DNA of 64,000 bases from Pomacea canaliculata (Eukaryota > Mollusca > Gastropoda > Architaenioglossa > Ampullariidae): positions 12,392,074 to 12,456,073 of the forward strand of contig NC_037595.1 in assembly GCF_003073045.1 (NCBI RefSeq). The letters run 5' to 3'. Below are positions 57,501-64,000 of the stretch, in pieces. The notes under the pieces were generated by a model. It was not told the DNA's origin. It ran no database searches and was given only the letters and a program-made list of their open reading frames with translations. A program made the translations under genes and the position numbers. Position 1 is the stretch's first letter; the number at the start of each line of letters is the position of its first letter.

Positions 57501-60449
57501 GTGATTAATCTATATTACATTCTGGTTTATATGGCATTGCAACTGTTAAAATGTTTGGTGGCTTCATCAGGTTCTACCCAGGGTGGGCATGGTCTGTACA
57601 GTAGTTGTGGGTCAGTGGGTAGACCAAGGGTCGAGGGTCTGATAACCTACCTTCAAACCCTATCCAGAGCAGGCTGGGAGCCCCGGCATTCTCCACTCTA
57701 AGGTGTATAGTAACAGGGGTCAACAACCCAGACATTCGTTTCTTTGCCAACACCTCCGTCCGGTTATGAAACGGGCTGAACACAACAACGGACTTTTTTG
57801 AGTCTTCAATCCGAACATACCAGTTGCGAGACCTGGTGGTTGAAAATAATTCGAAAAGGTTATAAAATTTAGAAATTGTGATGACCTTTTGTATATACAA
57901 CTGCTTTCTTAGCGGAAACATATTATTTCAATCACATTTACAAGTGAGTCAGTCAAAGACTTCAGAATGACACGGTCCAGTGAAGTCTGGTTTACACTTA
58001 CTTTGTTCCGTTAATGAAGGCATACTGGAATAGAGAGATTGTATTGTTTTGCCCCACTGGTGACCACATGTTGCACGTGGTTGTACGGGACAGGCCTGAG
58101 TCCTGCTCACTGCCATCTGACTTGGTGACAAGGATGGAGGCGCCTTGTGTCTCCGAGAGACTCTGGAAATCCATGCGAGTGTCTAGAATGGTTGACTCTG
58201 GTTACAGACGAAGAACATCTCGTTAATATTTTCACTGAGGAACGACTGAGCGACTGGTTTCGTCGCTCGCATCGGGCATTCGAGTGTTTGTCGAACCTGT
58301 TTGACTATGAGCATGTCTGTGAGAGTGAAACCCATGGCAACCGATTGCACCACGTGACAAACATAACCTTTAGGATCTGTAGTCGAGAGATAAAGGCGCT
58401 CGACTGTGGAGCAGAAGGGTCGTTAGATGAAAACCTCCCCTTGCTCCCTCCGCAGAAACTGGTACCCGATTTATCAGGGTAAAGGCGGGGTAAGAAGATG
58501 GTGGATTTCCACCCTTCACTTACATTCACTGTCCCTCCAGCGACTACAGGACTCCTTACTCTGCATCATATTTTTTTATAAACTTATCGCAGAATTACAA
58601 ATGGATTCAGACTCACTTGGAATGCAGAAATACTGGATGGTGGACATCAACGATTGGTCTGAATCGAATGCAGGACTTCTGCAATTCGAAGAATTCGCTT
58701 GAACGACAGGGACTCGGAACTCGCAGGAGCTCTCTATCAGGCAGGCATAAGCCAGATCCATGAGGTGGTCGTCGGAGACGTCCTCGTAGCAGAACCGGAA
58801 GTAGCTGCGCACGCAGCAGGTGCTTTGAGCAGCACAGCTGAACTGGTAACTACAGAAGGAGAAAACTGCAGAACGACGAAAACCATTTTTGGCCTGAGAC
58901 AAGGCGATGACTGAGGGCGGACCTTCATTGGGACAACGCAGATGATGGTTGGAGCATGAGGTCAGGTCGATCCTGGAACACTTGTCTGACTCTTGGGTCA
59001 TGTAAATGTCTGCAACTGTTCCAGCAAAACTGAGTGAACCCCTGACCTGAACTGGTGGAGTGCTTATTCACTGAACCTAAAGACTTAACGTGAATCCAAA
59101 TTAAACTCTTGTAAAATTATAATGCAATATCATCTCATTCAAATTTTAAATACAACCATCATCTAGAAAGACAAGCATAGCTTAGGTACCTCATGAAATA
59201 ATTCATTTTCTTTGTCAAGACAAATGTTATCAAAGTAGTGTTACATAGTACATATTTACTTATCAACTGCTAGTTTGCATGACAGTTCTAAAATATATTT
59301 TAATTTTTGGTGCAGTGAACTTTTAAGTTGACCTACGATTAACAGATGGTTATTCTCCTTGTCTTCAAGAAAGCAGCAGGTAGAAAGTATCATTACAAAC
59401 AATGTCAAGTGACTGAGTTAAAGTTTGAACATTTAAAATAACTACTCACAAAATAAATTACTTTGCAATTATTTCTAGAACTCGGTCAAAATTTCTGAAC
59501 AATACGTATTTACAGCACATCATTCTACTCTTTAGTTGCACCCTTAGATGGAAGCCTTTCTCTCTTTTCGTGATAAGTAAGTGAAAATGCAAACGAATTA
59601 CATACAAGAAGTAATTGAGAATAGTATTTTAGATAAAAGACTTTTAGGAAAAATACTCATTGACACCCAATCTTTCTCTCGCTCTCGCTCACACACATAC
59701 TTACATATATACATATGCGTGCACACACACATACACTCAGACAGGACATGTCTATATGGTGATTGTGACACACCCAAGTAACTTGTGACAAAAACAAAAT
59801 AACAAGCGATCAGGATAGGAGTAAGCGATTGACAAAGTCCGGGAGAGGAAGGACGCGAAATAATAAAGAATATTTACATGTTTACCAGAGTCCAGCTCAG
59901 GCCTGATCTGCTTAAAAACTGTTGCTAGCGCTTTACTCAACAAAATCAGCTTTGCTGATGTCTTTTAATTATTTTTTTTCGGAAATATTACGAAGACAAT
60001 GGCGCAGCAGTACGATCATAAATTCCGCTAAATAACACAGCGGTTAGGAGGCAGGGAACAAAGGATGTGTAGAGTTCAGACACATACCACATACACTCAC
60101 CATTACAATGACACATCATCTTTACAAGATCACACGGGGGAAAAAAAATCAAAATCAAATGAAATATGAATGTACGTATACAAGGACAGACAAACACAGG
60201 GTGGGCACCCACGCACGCCATCAGAGCAGAGAGGTGGGCGCTAGAGAGAGAGAGAAAGGGAGTAAAAATAACATATTAAATAATTTCTGGGTTGGTACAA
60301 TCTGTTGCGGCCCTATGCTCCCCGAGCAGTAACAAGGAATAACAATCTGTCGAGTGACAGACATCAAGCAATCAACACCTACCTGTTGGTGTGAACAACA
60401 CCAGGACAGCAAACACGAGCACGGCAGCCATCTTGAACAAAGCAGACAT
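54541..60449 (-). CDS. Single-pass receptor-like protein: lectin-like and CUB-like ectodomain, long tyrosine-rich tail
   Basis: Exons (minus): 60449-60383 (signal peptide MSALFKMAAVLVFAVLVLFT), 59009-58617, 58403 to about 58198, 58197-58002, 57832-57651, 56570-56436, 56191-56098, 55819-54541; about 850 residues. The 59009 exon is cysteine-rich and ends 'SSCEFRV...QYFCIP', like a diverged SUEL/galactose-lectin domain. Exons 58197 and 57832 look like a CUB domain (CNMW, FQYAF, LLWIGFEG). A Ser/Thr/Asn-rich stalk follows, then the membrane segment YLIVGAVVGAILVVVLAAVL with basic stop-transfer RRHQDKSRGK. The tail is about 425 residues, with motifs VYANI, MYENN, YEPIYQEL, DYQNT, DYADL and QYSTV, a Ser/Ala run and a basic patch KKRLRQLFAKK. 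No kinase domain. Phases agree at every junction except between 58403 and 58197, where one base seems to be missing. The family is not recognised. Confidence 0.8.
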
Positions 60450-63400
60450 TGGGTCCTTGATTACATTGCGAACACAGACGACATCAGGGCATTGACCACA
60501 TTATGAACAAGAAGGATATGTTGCAATAAAGACTTTATAATCATCATTATTTAAGTAAACTGACTTCTGAGTAGTAGCAGCGGCTGCATCAAACGACACC
60601 TTGACTTTCTACCCCTTCAGAGCACTTGAGGACAATGGCTCCCACCTGTATTCAGGTTACATCCTGATATTGATCACACGTCCAGACAGAAATATGGATA
60701 GATGCGCCCTCGTGTATGTTAATCATCATCCCGAGGCGGAAAACATAATCAGCCTCATCTAAAGCTCGCTTCTGTTTTATTGCGAAATATTTGACAGTTG
60801 GGTGGAGCTCCCGAAAACAATGATTAACGAAAATAAAACCTAAAAAGCAAAAGATAAAAGAAAAAACAATAATGGGGGAACCCTGAAAAACTCTAATCAA
60901 AAACTCAACCAAAAAAACAGACATGTTTACTCACAACCCTTCAGTGGCGGTATCATCAGTCAGTAGAATGATGGGATGGTGTGACAACTTCAGGTCCATT
61001 CACCACAGGGCCGGCATGTACGACACTGCACGTCTACCTTTCTCTTCAGTCAGTTGACAACCCACGTGGAAAAGTCCTGCAAGGTCTTCAAACCCTGACA
61101 CACGACTACTTCAGCATTACGGTTCTTGAGGTCCTGCTAAAAAATATGGAGAAAAATCGGTAAAAATCCTCTGTTAAGAGAAGGTTAGACCGGTAGGCAT
61201 GACGACGACCCTCTGTCACGAACAGGTGAGGCCAGCAGGCATGACAAAGGCCCTCTGTCCTGGTTGTGCCAAGAGGTGTGACAAAGTGTGTCCTGCGCAC
61301 CAACCCTACGGCGAGCTTTCCTTGTCGATGTCCCTGGACAGGTATGGGGAGGGGGAGGAAAGTAATTTTGTTATTTACATCGTTTACCTGTGTTCTTCCC
61401 TATCACCTGTCCTCATAACTAACACATCCTGGCTGGACCTTGCCACTCAGATCCGCGAGATAAAAGAACACTCGGAGTAAGGAGGTGGGAGGTATTCCAA
61501 TGTGAAGAGCGTTAATCTGAAAGAAACCCTGGAGGTAGGGAGGGTTGTGTTTCCCAGTGAACAAGTAGTTGTAGATAGGCAAAGCTTCTGGTCCTGTATA
61601 TCGGTCCTACAGTACTGGTGACATTCAATTCCGTCAGTCGCCGCCATTGACAGATACCAGTCAAGGGACACATGGCTGGATGACTAACTGGTGACAAGAG
61701 TTTAATGTTTGCGGCACTGGATCTCAATAAGAGGGTGGGAAACATAACAGCGTGCATTTCACATCCTCTAAAGTTTTGTTTGTGGGTCTGGCTCTCGGGT
61801 GCTGGTTATAACCCCCTTAAAAAAAAAAAAAATAATAATAATAAGCAAAGGACCACACGAAGTCAGCATATCAGCTTAGTAGAAATGTTATCAAGAACAC
61901 ATTTGCTGAAAGAAACTGCGTCCAGATATTATGGGATGAATCGGCTGCTCTGACAAATCTTTGGTAGCAATGAGCTTAGAAGTGGACAGTAGTCCTTTGC
62001 TCCATGTTTTAGGACATATGTCATCTGGAGGTTGCGAGATAAAAGATGCCACTGCCCGAGACAAGATGGATGAATATCCTACGTGTCTTTCAAGTCAACA
62101 AGGAGTGTCCACAGTGAAACATTTTATTGCTGACCCTACACATTTCGTGGAGGTTGAAGATATCGCTTTCAGCAAGGTGAAGGAAAGCATTCAAGCTAAC
62201 TGACTCGATTCTAAAATAAGAAAATTACTGAAAAAAGCAACTATAATAAACTATAATAAACTTTTTAAAAATGTCACCTGTGTTTAGGTGTAGCCAGAAA
62301 AGAATAGCCCGATGTCATCAAATGAGTTGTATGAGAATTCAATGTTATTGTGACTTTGATATTTTCATGTGTGTTTGTTTTGTATGTAACTGAACATTTT
62401 TGTAAATACACCTGCAATGAACACCGATGGCAAAACCCCATTCAGCTTATCTCCCTGAACATTTGACACCGATACAAAAGCCGTTTTTCTGGCACAGAAT
62501 TCGAACGTTGATCCTTCTCTCAGACGCAACATAGCTACGTGTACAAAGTGTGTATGTGTGTAGATAAGCAGGCGATAGGGAGAGTGAGAGAGAGAGAGAA
62601 AAAAAACGTGACATGTCACGGGCTACTGCCACACACTTCATCGTTTATCCCAACACTGTGGACAGACACAGCTACGGCCTCCCGGACATCTAGTGTCAGA
62701 TGAGATCACGATATATATTTTTTTCTCTTTTTAAAAACACGCACAAACGGACACACACACACACGCTCGCAACCACTTATGCAGGTTGGCACAGACCCGG
62801 AGTTGCTATGTATATATACACCTGTACAGTAAAGTCCCATCACTTGCGTGTCTCCGGTGTTTATCTTACTCATCATATAAGAAAGGATGTAATTGCTATA
62901 ATTGTTTGAAACGCCGCTAACAAGGCTAGCCGAGTGTCAGTTTTAGGTTTGGGCAAGGCTTAGCGCAAGGTACTGCTTCTCAACATTGAGATGAATACTC
63001 CCTCCTCCTCCGTTCTCTAGATACACAGCTACAAGCAGAGAGAGAGAGAGGTCAACAACACAGACGTCAGAATAGTGCCAACCAATGGGAGAGCTGAGAT
63101 CATCGATCAATTGTTTCTGTGTACAAACGTGACGTCACGAAATAATCTGAAAGTGTATTGATCTCTTTTGGGGATTAACTCACTTAAGAGCTTCGCTAAG
63201 CAGAAACCCTCATTTCAAATTATGTTTTTAGTTTGGTCTTTGTACATATGTGTGTCACACCAGACACATCAAGTCCTCGTGCTATAAACGTCTACAAGGA
63301 TTTGCCTGCTGGCCATCAGTGTGACAGCCGCCCATGTCTTAAACTTGCCCAGCTCTCATGCGTTTTAAAAAGAAAGATATATAGAGATACTTCCAGTCTC

Positions 63401-64000
63401 TCCCTCAAACTCTCTCATTCTATTATTTTGTTTTGTGTTGTAGTGTGTCTGTGTGTGTGTGTAAATGAGGTGTGGATGCATATACAAGACAGGAAAATGA
63501 TTCAGCTAGTGCCTGACTCCCTATGACTACATATTATTTTTCTCTCTTTTCCTGCTTCTCTCAGTCTTTCCGTCTTTTTTTACGACCCCCAAGCCCTCCT
63601 CTCCCTGTTCCCCCTTTCTCTTTACCTCCCTCTTTCTCAAGTATATATTTGTCTGTCCAACTTTCTGTCTTATTTTTTTGCTTTTGCATCGTTCCGTCTA
63701 AAAGCTGGTTTGGTTTTTTTCGTTCTCTCTCTTCACTACAGCAGAACAATCTCGCATTGTCTTGCACGACTGTTGCAAACCCAACAAATTTACAGGCTAC
63801 CTCTGATAGCAAAGAAGCTATACTTAACCAAGTGCTTATTTATGACTATGTGATTTTCATGTTTAAAAAATTGTTAAATTCCGAGTGTAAACAAGTTTGC
63901 CACAGTCACCTCATGTGCTCGGTTATGAAAGCCCTTGGCCACACTTACCCCGTGGTGCGCCTGAAGATTTGATGTTCTAGCCAATAGCCAGAGCCTTCAG
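60450..64000. other. Right flank without a supported gene
   Basis: The 60450-60660 part would be the promoter and 5' UTR of the receptor-like gene. Further right I see short duplicated phrases ('aggcatgac...ccctctgtc') at about 61193-61260, an 80-codon open frame at 61961-62203 and simple CA/TC-rich tracts. Nothing shows splice-supported coding structure. Confidence 0.45.
61961..62203 (+). other. Uncertain short open reading frame
   Basis: Eighty codons starting MVAMSLEVDSSPLLHVLGHM and ending KVKESIQAN, followed by a repeated 'actataataaa'. Composition is protein-like, but I recognise no family and see no clear partner exon. It could be a terminal exon, a transposon scrap or chance. Confidence 0.25.

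Noticed and set aside
1-64000. CRISPR arrays, bacterial operons, ribosome-binding sites, rRNA or clear tRNA genes
   Set aside because: The window is eukaryotic and intron-rich. I saw no spaced direct repeats of CRISPR type and no sequence I could fold confidently into a tRNA by eye; a tRNAscan-SE run would settle the latter.

Overview
This window is animal nuclear DNA: every confident gene is split into short exons with canonical splice sites, introns are AT-rich and long, and CA/TG and ATC microsatellites, LINE 3' ends and many hAT-type DNA transposons fill the spacers. Gene content and transposon style suggest a mollusc, perhaps a gastropod. That is an impression from the protein families, not something the sequence proves.

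Layout. (1) 1-5.6 kb: glutamine-synthetase-I/lengsin-like gene copy 1 (+). (2) 6.6-8.6 kb: two LINE 3' fragments in opposite orientation. (3) 8.7-15.7 kb: a complete 12-exon ACTR6 (Arp6) gene (-), 396 codons, with a pogo-like non-autonomous element in one intron. (4) 16.1-29.3 kb: an F-box/WD40 gene (+), head-to-head with ACTR6, with a seven-bladed propeller, one GC-AG intron and two apparent single-base losses. (5) 29.7-49.7 kb: the rest of the lengsin-like cluster: an exon-1 relic (+), copy 2 (+), then copies 3 and 4 (-), which are a recent ~4.5 kb tandem duplication. hAT elements with 8-bp target duplications lie in and around these copies and date the duplication. (6) 50.0-52.9 kb: an orphan exon (-), a PIF/Harbinger transposase fragment, and an inverted-repeat island holding four 92-bp repeats that each carry an NRF1-like site and an E-box. 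(7) 54.5-60.45 kb: a single-pass receptor-like gene (-) with a signal peptide, a cysteine-rich lectin-like domain, a CUB-like domain, one membrane segment and a long tyrosine-bearing tail with three pYxN motifs. (8) 60.5-64 kb: no gene I can support.

How they fit together. The four lengsin-like genes share one three-exon structure (157/290/894 coding bases, with copy 2 shortened at its start), so they arose by duplication. They probably form an expanded family of glutamine-synthetase-fold proteins. ACTR6 and the F-box gene are unrelated housekeeping-type genes that appear to share a divergent promoter region. The receptor-like gene is the least familiar and most interesting coding object. The clearest structural story is the transposon-dated duplication of copies 3 and 4. 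The NRF1/E-box minisatellite inside an inverted-repeat island is the strangest non-coding object.
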